From: Colwellia sp.
Lineage (GTDB): Bacteria; Pseudomonadota; Gammaproteobacteria; Enterobacterales; Alteromonadaceae
Assembly: GCA_013215385.1 (NCBI GenBank)
Contig: JABSOY010000014.1
Span: 62,001 to 126,000 of the forward strand
Reading direction: 5' to 3'
DNA: 64,000 nucleotides
Position numbers and translations under genes: made by a program
Part shown: one piece after another, positions 9,217 to 18,362 of the stretch
Layout: each line of letters begins with the position of its first letter
Position numbering within the stretch: the first letter of the stretch is position 1
Notes under the pieces: generated by a model
Told to the model about the DNA's origin: nothing
The model's database searches: none
What the model saw: the letters and a program-made list of their open reading frames with translations, nothing else

Positions 9217-10311
9217 TTACAGCACTAGCTTAATAAAATTAAAATCATATGCTTCTAATTGGGTATTATAGAATTTGGAGAATTGCTTAAAATCAACCGC
9301 TCGCCATTGCTCATTTTTTAAAAATCCGAGTATTTTCCCCGCATTTTTTTTATCAGCGACAGCAAATGACGTCTTGTAGGTATAGTCATTGCTATTAGGT
9401 AAGGCAAAACCATGAGCGATGTCATTAACTAAAATTAACGCCCATACGCCATGCATATGATTTCCTCCAACAGAGACCTGAATTTCGTCAGCAATAATCG
9501 CCTCTAAACCTTTCATCGTCCAGTCAACGCCACCGATAATTGGCATACTTTGTTTATCAATATTTAATGATTTCAGGCTTTGATAAGCAGCGATAGCAAC
9601 ATCGTCATTGGCTGCCCAAAGAATATCGCTACTTTGGTACCTCGACATTAATTGTTTGACCATTCTTTTAGTTATAGCAACATTCCAATCAGAATGAACT
9701 AGCTGTAAAAGTTCAACATTTTTATTTTCTTCAATAGCTTGATATAAACCTTGATCACGACTATTTGACGATGCAAGTAACGGGTCGCCACCAACAGCAA
9801 TCAGCCTGACAGCTTTATTCTCATTATTTTTTGTGCGTGCAATTAACGCATTGGTTAATAAAAAACCTGACTCTAGATCATCAGCCAATATTTGCGCTAA
9901 CCAATATTTATAATGCTGCTGTGGAATGCCTACTTTTTTTTGTTCAAATTTCGGTACGCCAGTGACGATGGAAATAAAAGGCACTTGATGAGATTCAACT
10001 AATTCTAAAAAATGCTTGGCACTTGCTCCTCTAAAGGTTGAAATAAGGTAATCTGGTTTATCTTCAGACTCAAATAATTCTTTAGCTTTTGGGTAATAAT
10101 CAAAGCGATCATTCCAGTTGGCATGATGAAGCGTTAATTTTATATCAAATTGCTCGGCAACGGTTTTTAACGGCGCGATAACACTATCCCAATAAGCACT
10201 TTGTCCTAACTCAGGACCTAAAAAAGCCACATGAACTTGTTTGGCAAAAGTAGCAGTACTTAGTGAAAAGTTTATCAATAGTCCGAGATAAATAATTTGA
10301 ATAAAACGCAA
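9217..10311 (-). CDS. Periplasmic sugar-binding protein, no ABC partners nearby
   Basis: A 364-residue type I periplasmic binding protein of the Peripla_BP_4/LacI-like fold. A signal peptide ends near residue 23 (ATFAKQV). The first domain follows with VHVAFLGPELGQSAYW, and a hinge-region motif is visible in IIGGVDWTMKGLEAI. Proteins of this type capture sugars for ABC importers or for sensors. Here no ATPase or permease gene is nearby, while import is already provided by the TonB-dependent receptor and the SLC45-type permease. It is transcribed divergently from the GH97 gene across a region holding operator 3, so it should belong to the same regulon. Possible roles are periplasmic sensing or substrate buffering; neither is shown by the sequence. 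Confidence 0.85.
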   Translation of the reverse strand: MRFIQIIYLGLLINFSLSTATFAKQVHVAFLGPELGQSAYWDSVIAPLKTVAEQFDIKLTLHHANWNDRFDYYPKAKELFESEDKPDYLISTFRGASAKHFLELVESHQVPFISIVTGVPKFEQKKVGIPQQHYKYWLAQILADDLESGFLLTNALIARTKNNENKAVRLIAVGGDPLLASSNSRDQGLYQAIEENKNVELLQLVHSDWNVAITKRMVKQLMSRYQSSDILWAANDDVAIAAYQSLKSLNIDKQSMPIIGGVDWTMKGLEAIIADEIQVSVGGNHMHGVWALILVNDIAHGFALPNSNDYTYKTSFAVADKKNAGKILGFLKNEQWRAVDFKQFSKFYNTQLEAYDFNFIKLVL

Positions 10312-10408
10312 GCTAATCTCCCTCTTTTTCTCAGTGAATCCTTTCTTAATGCTTTCTTAATTCTATAGAAAAAAAAGATTTTTTTTATAATCATATTATT
10401 TTATAGCA

Positions 10409-10422
10409 TGAATACGTATGCA
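10409..10422. promoter_or_regulatory. LacI-type operator 3 (probable MalR site)
   Basis: TGAATACGTATGCA, identical over all 14 bases to the site at 6294. It lies between the binding-protein gene (start at 10311, minus strand) and the GH97 gene (start at 10486, plus strand), about 64 bp before the latter, so it could control both directions. Confidence 0.75.
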
Positions 10423-10485
10423 GTATAGCTGTAATTTAGTGCTAATGGATTTATGCTAGCCATTCACCTTAGTATGGAATAAAAC

Positions 10486-12513
10486 ATGAAATATCTAATA
10501 ATAATTTTAGTGACTATTTTTTCTTGTGCCAAAATACAAGCAGCATCATTAACGGTCTCGTCTCCAGACGGTAAAATTGTCGTAACGGTTGATGATAAAC
10601 AGCAACCTAATTATAAAATAACTCTTGAAAATAAAACCGTTATATCTGCTTCAAAATTAGGCATGGCATTTAAATCTGCCGACAGTTTTGGTAAAGGTTT
10701 TGTGATATCCGCCAACAACAAAAATTCAGTCAAGACAAGTTGGACACAACCTTGGGGTGAACGTAAAAACGTAATTGATCAACACAATGAATTATTAGTG
10801 ACCTTTACTTCCACCAAAGAAAGCCATTTTAATGTCCGTTTTCGAGTATTTGATGACGGCGTCGGTTTTCGTTACGAAGTCGCTAAACAAAAGGGTTTAG
10901 ATCAAGTAGAAATTACCGATGAATTTACCGAGTTTGTTATTGAAAACCCGAAAGATGCTACCGCCTGGTGGATACCTGCCCGTGGTTGGAATCGCTATGA
11001 ATATGTCTATAATACGACTGACATAGCAAGCATTGATCGCGCTCATACGCCATTTACTGCCAAATTATCCAATGGTATTCATATTAGTATTCATGAAGCT
11101 GCATTAGTTGATTACGCCGCAATGACATTAGACCAACAACGCCCTGGTACTTTAAAAGCAGATTTAACACCTTGGTCTGATGGCGTATTAGTGAAAACAA
11201 AAACCGATTTCAAAAGCCCTTGGCGCACCATTCAAATAAGTAAAGACGCGGTTGGCTTACTCAATTCAGATTTAATTCTTAACCTTAATGAACCGAGTAA
11301 ACTTGAAGATACCTCTTGGATAGAACCGGGAAAGTATGTTGGTATTTGGTGGGGAATGCATATAAGTGAAAATACTTGGGGCAGCGGCGATATTCATGGC
11401 GCGACCACAAGTGAAACCAAACGTTATATGGACTTTGCTGCCAAGCACGGCTTTGCAGGTGTTTTGGTTGAAGGATGGAATATTGGTTGGGATGGCGATT
11501 GGTATCATAATGGTGACCTATTCAATTTTACTAAAACCTATGATGATTTTGATCTAAAAGCCGTGACTGAATACGGGCTAAAACAAAATGTCCGTTTAAT
11601 TGGCCACCATGAAACTTCAGGCAATGTCAGCAATTATCGAGATCAAATGTCTGACGCTTATGCGCTGTACGAAAAACATGGCGTTCGACAAGTAAAAACC
11701 GGTTATGTTGCTGATGCGGGTAATATTAAGCGTGTTGACGAACATGGCATTGTGCGTAAAGAATGGCATGACGGACAATTTATGGTTAACGAATACTTAC
11801 ATAGTGTTACCGAAGCGGCTAAACATAAAATAAGTATCAATACCCATGAACCTATTAAAGATACTGGATTAAGAAGAACGTATCCTAACTGGCTTGCCCG
11901 CGAAGGCGCTCGCGGCCAAGAGTTTAATGCTTGGGGTACGCCACCTAACCCACCTGAGCATGCCGCGATTTTACCTTTTACCCGTATGCTTGCTGGCCCA
12001 ATGGACTTTACACCGGGAATTTTTAATCTCGGTTTTAACGGCTTAGGTGCTGACACCAATAGACCACAAACGACATTAGCAAAACAATTAGCCTTATACG
12101 TGGTTTTATATAGCCCAATTCAAATGGCTGCAGATTTACCGCGTAACTACGAAGCGAATTTAGCGGCATTCCAGTTTATTAAAGATGTACCAACTGATTG
12201 GCAAGAAAGTAAAGCTATTGCCGGAGAAGTAGGTGATTTTGTTGTTTTTGCACGTAAAGAACGTAATGGTAACGATTGGTTCGTTGGCGCATTAACCGAC
12301 GAGAACGCGAGAGAGTTAACCTTAAAACTAGATTTTCTTGAAGCTAATAAACGCTATGAGGCGCAAATTTATCGTGATGGTAAAAAAGCTAATTGGATAG
12401 ATAACCCTTATGAAATGATTATTGAACAAAAAGAAGTTACCGCTAAAGACATACTGCAATTGCCTTTGGCAACCAGTGGTGGCGTAGCTATTCGCTTTAA
12501 AGCGTTAAACTAA
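10486..12513 (+). CDS. GH97 alpha-glucosidase (SusB-like)
   Basis: Periplasmic exo-acting alpha-glucosidase of 675 residues, close to the length of SusB. A signal peptide (residues 1-20, ending IQAA) precedes the GH97 N-terminal beta-sandwich (LTVSSPDGKIVVTV) and the catalytic barrel (GSGDIHGATTSETKRYMDFA). The glutamates match the inverting GH97 pattern: E204 (SIHEAA), E376 (GHHETSG), E455 (NTHEP), E473 (REGARG) and E479 (GQE). The spacing of the last three equals that of SusB E508, E526 and E532, so an inverting mechanism is expected. It would release glucose from maltodextrins made by the debranching enzymes. The permease gene follows after 26 bp in the same direction. An operator lies upstream. 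Confidence 0.93.
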   Translation: MKYLIIILVTIFSCAKIQAASLTVSSPDGKIVVTVDDKQQPNYKITLENKTVISASKLGMAFKSADSFGKGFVISANNKNSVKTSWTQPWGERKNVIDQHNELLVTFTSTKESHFNVRFRVFDDGVGFRYEVAKQKGLDQVEITDEFTEFVIENPKDATAWWIPARGWNRYEYVYNTTDIASIDRAHTPFTAKLSNGIHISIHEAALVDYAAMTLDQQRPGTLKADLTPWSDGVLVKTKTDFKSPWRTIQISKDAVGLLNSDLILNLNEPSKLEDTSWIEPGKYVGIWWGMHISENTWGSGDIHGATTSETKRYMDFAAKHGFAGVLVEGWNIGWDGDWYHNGDLFNFTKTYDDFDLKAVTEYGLKQNVRLIGHHETSGNVSNYRDQMSDAYALYEKHGVRQVKTGYVADAGNIKRVDEHGIVRKEWHDGQFMVNEYLHSVTEAAKHKISINTHEPIKDTGLRRTYPNWLAREGARGQEFNAWGTPPNPPEHAAILPFTRMLAGPMDFTPGIFNLGFNGLGADTNRPQTTLAKQLALYVVLYSPIQMAADLPRNYEANLAAFQFIKDVPTDWQESKAIAGEVGDFVVFARKERNGNDWFVGALTDENARELTLKLDFLEANKRYEAQIYRDGKKANWIDNPYEMIIEQKEVTAKDILQLPLATSGGVAIRFKALN

Positions 12514-12539
12514 TCATAAAATAAATTAGGTTAATAATA

Positions 12540-14066
12540 ATGACAATAACAACGCAAACAGCACAACAAAAACCTGAGCTGAATTTCTGGCAAATTTGGA
12601 ATATGTGTTTTGGTTTTCTCGGTATTCAGTTTGGCTTTGCCTTACAAAATGCCAATGTTAGCCGCATATTTCAAACCTTGGGTGCCGATTATAGCAATAT
12701 GGCTCTTCTTTGGGTCGCAGCACCCATAACAGGGCTTCTCGTTCAGCCAATCATTGGTTACATGAGCGATAATACCTGGGGAAAATTTGGCCGTCGTCGT
12801 CCGTACTTTCTATTTGGCGCAATAGCGGCAAGTTTGTCATTATTTATTATGCCGAACTCTCCAACCTTATGGATGGCGGCAGGTATGCTGTGGATCATGG
12901 ATGCGTCAATTAATATCTCCATGGAGCCCTTTCGAGCATTTGTTGGCGATATGTTACCTAAGAAACAACGCGCCAGTGGTTATGCCATGCAAAGTTTCTT
13001 TATTGGCATCGGCTCAGTGGTAGCGTCTTCATTACCTTGGATGATGACAAATTGGTTTGATATTAGTAACACCGCAAGTGAAGGCCAATTACCTGATTCA
13101 GTGAAGTTTGCATTTTACGCTGGTGGAGTTATATTTTTATTAGCTGTTGTGTGGACGGTATATTCAACCAAAGAATATACACCTGAGCAACTGGAGGCAT
13201 TTGAGCAGGCAGAGCGCGCTTTATCTAAACAAGTTCCCCCTCAGATTAGCCGTTCAGCTAAGCAATATTTGTCGGCCGGATTATTATGGTTGACGTTAGG
13301 ATTGATCATAAGTGCTGTTTTTTATCTATATATTGAACAACTTGATAAAAGCTTATTCATTTTAAGTGGTGGTATTGCCGCTTTTGGTCTGTGCCAATTA
13401 ATTGCCAGTAAACTCTCTTTTTCAGGAAAGTTAGACAATGGTTTTTCTCATATTATGGCAGATTTATTTGCAATGCCTGAAACGATGAAACAACTAGCAC
13501 TAGTACAATTCTTTTCATGGTTTCCATTTTTTGCCATGTGGACATATAGCACTGCCGCCATTACTTCGTATCATTACGGTACTTCTGATGTTACCTCAAG
13601 TGCTTTTAATGAAGGGGCCGACTGGGTAGGGGTATTATTTTCAACTTACAACTTAACCGCTGTGGTTGCCGCGATTTGTATTCCTTTACTGGTAAGAATG
13701 TTTAATTTACGCATTGCTCACATGATCAACCTACTGCTTGGCGGTATGGGTTTTATCTCATTTATGATCATTAAAGACCCAACATTTCTCATTATTTCTA
13801 TGATAGGTATTGGCTTTGCTTGGGCGTCGATTTTATCCGTGCCTTACGCGATACTTGCCAACGCATTACCTGCTAATAAAATGGGCTTGTATATGGGGAT
13901 ATTTAATTTCTTTATCGTCTTGCCGCAAATATTAGCGGCCAGTATTTTAGGGTTTTTAATTACAAAAGTATTTGATAACCAACCTATTTATTCATTAGTG
14001 GTTGGTGGCGTAAGTATGATTGTTGCGGCGATATTAACGCTAAGAGTAACAGAGCCTGAATACTAG
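12540..14066 (+). CDS. SLC45-type MFS sugar permease
   Basis: Inner-membrane major facilitator of 508 residues with about 12 membrane segments. The N-terminal half resembles the SLC45/GPH-type sucrose and maltose permeases (FGFALQNANVSRIFQ, then the loop motif GYMSDNTWGKFGRRRP, then MEPFRAFVGDM). Members in Alteromonadales found in maltodextrin loci import maltose or glucose by cation symport. It is the second gene of the GH97 operon and is followed by a strong hairpin, so it likely completes the path from outer membrane to cytoplasm. The substrate is inferred from context. Confidence 0.88.
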   Translation: MTITTQTAQQKPELNFWQIWNMCFGFLGIQFGFALQNANVSRIFQTLGADYSNMALLWVAAPITGLLVQPIIGYMSDNTWGKFGRRRPYFLFGAIAASLSLFIMPNSPTLWMAAGMLWIMDASINISMEPFRAFVGDMLPKKQRASGYAMQSFFIGIGSVVASSLPWMMTNWFDISNTASEGQLPDSVKFAFYAGGVIFLLAVVWTVYSTKEYTPEQLEAFEQAERALSKQVPPQISRSAKQYLSAGLLWLTLGLIISAVFYLYIEQLDKSLFILSGGIAAFGLCQLIASKLSFSGKLDNGFSHIMADLFAMPETMKQLALVQFFSWFPFFAMWTYSTAAITSYHYGTSDVTSSAFNEGADWVGVLFSTYNLTAVVAAICIPLLVRMFNLRIAHMINLLLGGMGFISFMIIKDPTFLIISMIGIGFAWASILSVPYAILANALPANKMGLYMGIFNFFIVLPQILAASILGFLITKVFDNQPIYSLVVGGVSMIVAAILTLRVTEPEY

Positions 14067-14080
14067 TTAGTAGTTTATTC

Positions 14081-14117
14081 AATAGTTAAGCGACAATGAA
14101 TTTGGCGCTTAACTATT
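14081..14117 (+). terminator. Terminator-like hairpin after the permease gene
   Basis: A perfect 12-bp stem (AATAGTTAAGCG with its complement at 14106-14117) with a 13-base loop begins 15 bp after the permease stop. A T-rich stretch follows but no uninterrupted T run. It separates the GH97-permease transcript from the convergent regulator gene. Confidence 0.65.
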
Positions 14118-14222
14118 TCAATTGATTTTTCCAATTATTATTCTAAATAAGCTTAATAATTAACAACTTAAATTCCAACTTAAAAAATACTCACCAATAG
14201 CAAGCACCATTAACGACCGCAA

Positions 14223-15242
14223 TTAACTGCCACAAGATTTACGGACAATAAGTGTCGTAGGAATTAAGGTTGTGATTGGCTTTTCACCGTTGATAAGTGC
14301 AATTAAATTATCTACTAACAGTTCCCCAGCAAGCATAGTGTCTTGCTTAGCGGTTGTTAAACTCGGTAAGGTAAAGCTGGCAACAGCGATATCGTCGAAA
14401 CCAACAACAGCAACCTGTTCAGGTATTTTAATATGATGTTCTTGCAGAGCACGCATCGCGCCGATAGCGATTAAATCACTCGCCGCCATAATGGCATCAA
14501 ATTCGATATTTCTTGCAATTAATTGACAGGTTGCTTGGTAGCCTGACTCTTCAATTGATGTGGCATCAACTTTAAGGTCATTAATGACGGAAAGTTGATT
14601 ATCAAGTAAAGCCTGACAATGCCCTTTATATCTCTCTAAAAACTCAGGAGAATGACTTGAAGCATCGCCTAAAAATGCAAAATGTTTCCGGCCATTATTT
14701 ATCACGTGTTCGGTAACTTGGTAGCCACCTTGATAATTGTCACAACCAACAGAGACAATATTATCGCCAGCGACTTTAGCTCCCCAACGAATAAAGTGAG
14801 TATTTTGTTCACTTAATTTAATTAACTTTTCTTCGTAATCGACGAAATCCCCATAGCCTAAAAGAATTAAGCCATCGGCTTTTTTGCTATCTTCAAAATC
14901 TGCATGCCAATCGTCGCTTGATTGCTGAAAAGAAACTAATAAGTCATAGCCTTTTTTTGCACAAGCGCGGGTAATACTGCCAAGCATTGAGAGAAAAAAG
15001 GGGTTAATAAGTGAATCGTCGTTGGTGGGGTCTTCAAATAATAATAAGGCAATAGTATCAGTTTGCTGAGTACGCAAATTACTGGCGTTTTTATCAACTT
15101 TGTAATTAAGCTCACGCGCTATGGCTTGAACTTTTAAACGAGTTTGTTCATTAACTAACGGGCTATTTCGCAACGCCCTTGAAACCGTTGATTGTGATAC
15201 ATTAGCTCGATAGGCAATATCAAATGACGTTGCTCTAGACAT
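14223..15242 (-). CDS. malR: LacI-family regulator of the alpha-glucan locus
   Basis: A 339-residue LacI/GalR repressor. The N-terminal helix-turn-helix and hinge (SFDIAYRANVSQSTVSRALR, LNYKVDKNASNLR) are followed by a periplasmic-binding-protein-like effector domain (VVGFDDIAVASFTLPSLTTA is the usual C-terminal subdomain signature). It sits at the end of the alpha-glucan locus, convergent with the permease gene. The three identical central-CG palindromes at 6116, 6294 and 10409 fit this family. I see no copy upstream of the regulator itself, so autoregulation is not supported. The name malR rests on context; the effector (maltose, glucose or an oligosaccharide) is unknown. Confidence 0.88.
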   Translation of the reverse strand: MSRATSFDIAYRANVSQSTVSRALRNSPLVNEQTRLKVQAIARELNYKVDKNASNLRTQQTDTIALLLFEDPTNDDSLINPFFLSMLGSITRACAKKGYDLLVSFQQSSDDWHADFEDSKKADGLILLGYGDFVDYEEKLIKLSEQNTHFIRWGAKVAGDNIVSVGCDNYQGGYQVTEHVINNGRKHFAFLGDASSHSPEFLERYKGHCQALLDNQLSVINDLKVDATSIEESGYQATCQLIARNIEFDAIMAASDLIAIGAMRALQEHHIKIPEQVAVVGFDDIAVASFTLPSLTTAKQDTMLAGELLVDNLIALINGEKPITTLIPTTLIVRKSCGS

Positions 15243-15724
15243 GAACTTTACCTTTTATTGGACGACTAAATAAATTCTACCCGAGGCATTTTGCTAAGTA
15301 CATCATTCATTTAAATTAATAGTGTGCTGGTTAAAGAAACAGTAATCGCATAGTCAATTTCGTTACCTTTTTAGAGATACTTGGAAAATATAGCGCAGTT
15401 TTATCCAAAACATGGCATTGGCCCGTGTGATGAGGACATATCTCAAGTAATTATTACTATGGTAAAAAACTTTCTTTAGAACTAATTGCTCAATGAATTG
15501 AAACAATGGAGCATGGAGCAATTAGCCTTTCTGTCGAGAGAAGACGGTGACAACATTTAAGATTTCGACTCAGTAAGCCGATAACCGCGGCACAGCTACT
15601 TGGTTATTAACTCTCTTGGCTCAGCAACCATTATTTAATAACGGTTGAGTGCTAAAAGCTTAAGTTAATTATGGTTCACTACTTTAAAAAAAAACGGTCA
15701 GCGACACCTTTACAGTTAGACAAA
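15243..15724. other. 482-bp gene-free stretch
   Basis: No open frame or known motif that I can support in either strand. It contains an imperfect hairpin at 15625-15647 (CAACC...GGTTG arms with one mismatch inside). Next to the downstream gene end is a short stem flanked by a run of A on the plus strand (15686-15694), which could act as a weak terminator for the minus-strand gene at 15725. Confidence 0.5.
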
Positions 15725-16297
15725 CTAAAACAATTCTATTTCATCTTCTTCGCAGTCATCTCGATCTAAAACGGCTTGTTTAAACTCAGCCAACGCTTCT
15801 TCAATAGACATACCCGCGATAACTTTATCAAACATATTGCGCTCTTCTTCCATGGTATATTTACTGCGAATAGATGCTTGTAACGATCGCCATTCGACCG
15901 GAGAATAAAGAGCAACCGGATCAGTAATTAATTTTGTTAAGTCGCCTAAACTCTGGCTAACATGGTCAAGCCGTTGGGTTAATTTATCGTAAAATTGAAA
16001 TGCAATAATGGCTGACTGTACTTTGTCTAATGCGGTTGTTGTTGAGCCTTCAATGATCAGCCTCAGTTTGTCTGCATCATCACCCTTCTCTTTCATTTGT
16101 AAAACAGATGAATGTATATCGCTTAAGTTTGTTGCCAGTGCCGTAAAAGAGCCCGAAAGTGTTGCAACTGAAGAGTTACCCTCGTTCATTGACTCGTCGA
16201 TTTGCGCGACCGCAAGATTTAGCATCAATACTGTTTCTTTCAATTGACTCCAATCTAAGTCGGGACGTAATGCAGTTGAACCAGATAGTGTACTCAT
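15725..16297 (-). CDS. Small helical protein with CheZ-like segment
   Basis: A 190-residue, mostly helical soluble protein without signal or membrane segment. The stretch AIIAFQFYDKLTQRLDHV at about residues 96-113 resembles the CheZ active-site helix (QDLTGQ). The C-terminus is acidic and ends IELF, recalling the CheY-binding tail of CheZ and the ending DELF of the chemoreceptor at 29329-30975. A GGAAT ribosome site precedes the ATG. It stands alone between the LacI gene and the EEP-family gene. I do not recognise it with certainty; a role with chemotaxis or response-regulator proteins is a guess. Confidence 0.7.
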   Translation of the reverse strand: MSTLSGSTALRPDLDWSQLKETVLMLNLAVAQIDESMNEGNSSVATLSGSFTALATNLSDIHSSVLQMKEKGDDADKLRLIIEGSTTTALDKVQSAIIAFQFYDKLTQRLDHVSQSLGDLTKLITDPVALYSPVEWRSLQASIRSKYTMEEERNMFDKVIAGMSIEEALAEFKQAVLDRDDCEEDEIELF

Positions 16298-16420
16298 GAT
16301 ATTCCTTTAACTTAATACATAGGTGCGGATCGTTGTTTTACAACGGAATACATTTGAGTATAGAAGCAATCTATTGAGTTGCAGGCTATTTTTCAAAAAA
16401 CTATCTGATACCAACAAGCA

Positions 16421-17584
16421 TTATGATCTTAACGTTAAAGTCACTAAGACAATACCATGGTCGGTACTTTCGCCATCTCGTTCGAAAATAGGATTAATTA
16501 AATGGCGATCGTAAGTATCATAGCCACTGACCTGATAAAGACTGTCGTGATAACTAGCATCAAATTCACATGACAATAAAATGTAATCGAGTACCGAGCT
16601 GCCGGCACCAAAATAATGTGTCGGCGTACGTAGCATTTTTACATCTTTGTTAGTTTCATTTTTTTCATCAGCTTCATTGGTTGTCGCCACTTGAAATAAA
16701 TCCCAAGCGTCATTTAAACAGTACTTAGCAAGATAGGCATCACGATCTATAGCCGAGACAAAACGTAAGGTGTTAGTGAGCAAATGACTTAACACGCCAT
16801 CAGTTAAAGTATTATTAAAATCCCCCATTAATACCATAGGGTTACCTGTGGTTTCACGCCTTTCTATCATATCAACCATTAGTAGTGTCGCTTCACTGCC
16901 ACGCTGTATGGTTGACCCCCAGCCGCCAGCCACTTGTGCCTTTAGGCTCTCGATAATAGTTTGCTCTGCCGAGCGATTTTTATTTTTCTCATCGAGCTCA
17001 ATCATTGAACGTTTAGATTTAAAGTGCACCACATAACAATCGCAGTTACCTATATGAGGTACTTCAATAGTAGCTCTTAATACTTTTCGACTAAAAGAAA
17101 ATTCATCGGCTAAGCCTAATGTTTGCGCGAGTTCAATGTTTGGCTTTACCGCGTTGATGTCAACAATAGGGTAACGAGATGCGATAGCAACAACGGGTTT
17201 TTGATAAATAAAGTCATCAATAATATGAGGTTGACTAACTACTTCAAAATAACGATAGCCCTGCTCTGCAACTAGTGCTTTTAATGACTCGGGACTAAAA
17301 ACCTCTTGAAAACCAATAATGTCAGGCTGATATTCTCGTAAATATTCAGCAATCCAATCTTGTTTCTTTTGCCATTGAACAGCACTATAAATACGCTCAA
17401 AGTCATAATAAGCATTAGGTGGCTCAAGGTAATTAAACAAATTGAAGGTGGCAATTTTGAGTTGTAAATTTGATACTGCGCTATTGGATACGGTTACAGG
17501 TGGGAGTATCTTATTTATTTCTTTTTTATCTGGGTGATTGATGATGTTAACTCGACTAAACGATGAAAGATAATTATACCCCAT
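16421..17584 (-). CDS. Endonuclease/exonuclease/phosphatase family protein
   Basis: A 387-residue EEP-fold metal-dependent phosphoesterase. The core motifs are in order: KIATFNLFNYLE (N48), GFQEVF (E94, metal ligand), VVHFKSKRS (H187), MGDFNNT (D255, N257) and STDHG (D375, H376, catalytic base). All catalytic positions of the family are present. There is no clear signal peptide; about 40 poorly conserved residues precede the domain. The substrate class (nucleic acid, inositol phosphate or lipid) cannot be told from the sequence. No operon partner. Confidence 0.87.
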   Translation of the reverse strand: MGYNYLSSFSRVNIINHPDKKEINKILPPVTVSNSAVSNLQLKIATFNLFNYLEPPNAYYDFERIYSAVQWQKKQDWIAEYLREYQPDIIGFQEVFSPESLKALVAEQGYRYFEVVSQPHIIDDFIYQKPVVAIASRYPIVDINAVKPNIELAQTLGLADEFSFSRKVLRATIEVPHIGNCDCYVVHFKSKRSMIELDEKNKNRSAEQTIIESLKAQVAGGWGSTIQRGSEATLLMVDMIERRETTGNPMVLMGDFNNTLTDGVLSHLLTNTLRFVSAIDRDAYLAKYCLNDAWDLFQVATTNEADEKNETNKDVKMLRTPTHYFGAGSSVLDYILLSCEFDASYHDSLYQVSGYDTYDRHLINPIFERDGESTDHGIVLVTLTLRS

Positions 17585-17676
17585 CGTTTATAAAAATTAT
17601 CAATTTAAAACCAGTAACATAAAGTAGTGAAAGCTCTCTGGTTATGCTCCTACAATTAACCCTTTTTATTGGTGAT

Positions 17677-18225
17677 TTAGGCTGTGACTGCTTTTCGAAT
17701 TTGACTAGCACATTCGGCTAAGACAATTGCGCCAGCGGTTGAAACATTCAGAGAGTTACCCATACCAAACATAGAGATATGTATTTGTTGCTGACTTAAC
17801 TCCAGTGCGGCTTCACTTACGCCTTTGCGCTCATTTCCCAAAACTAATACGCAGGGAGATGGATAGATAACTTCTTTGTAGTCAACGGATTGATGGCATA
17901 GTTCGACACCAAAAACTGCATAACCTTTATTTATTAGTTCTTGTAAAGTTAATGTGGTGCTGTCGCTATATTCAATGCAAACCCATTTGGCTTCATTTCG
18001 AGACGCTTTTTTCAGCTTTTTATCTGAAATCGTTAGCTCGCCACAAATAATTATTTTTTCGATAGCAAAGGCATCGGCCAGACGAATAAAAGCGCCAATA
18101 TTGTAACTATTGGTCACATGATCTAAGACCACGATTAAAGGAATTTTTTTCTGTTTTAAGTATTCATCTCTGGTCGGTTTGTTTGTTCTAATATCTTCTT
18201 TACTAAGTTGTATTTTTGAATGCAT
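17677..18225 (-). CDS. SpoU/TrmH-family RNA methyltransferase
   Basis: A 182-residue knotted (SPOUT) 2'-O-methyltransferase that uses SAM. Motif 1 is HVTNSYNIGAFIRLADAF, motif 2 is LVLGNERKGVSEAAL, and motif 3 is ISMFGMGNSLNVSTAGAI. This order and the N, E and N/S residues are the family signature. A separate substrate-binding domain is missing, so it is of the short TrmL/TrmH type. The RNA target is unknown. It is a single gene; the upstream stretch to 18362 has no other feature. Confidence 0.88.
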   Translation of the reverse strand: MHSKIQLSKEDIRTNKPTRDEYLKQKKIPLIVVLDHVTNSYNIGAFIRLADAFAIEKIIICGELTISDKKLKKASRNEAKWVCIEYSDSTTLTLQELINKGYAVFGVELCHQSVDYKEVIYPSPCVLVLGNERKGVSEAALELSQQQIHISMFGMGNSLNVSTAGAIVLAECASQIRKAVTA

Positions 18226-18362
18226 GAAAGCTACTCTTGTTAAGTGCTAATGAAGTGGCACCTTGGTCTCGGCCAATAGATTAAGACTGTATTTTATTCT
18301 GGATACTGTAGATTATTGCTAAGTGACGGTCAGCTACTTTAGTTATCTATTGCACGGTAAAT

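Noticed and set aside
15243-15724. Possible gene relic
   Set aside because: No frame longer than a few tens of codons and no recognisable motif on either strand.
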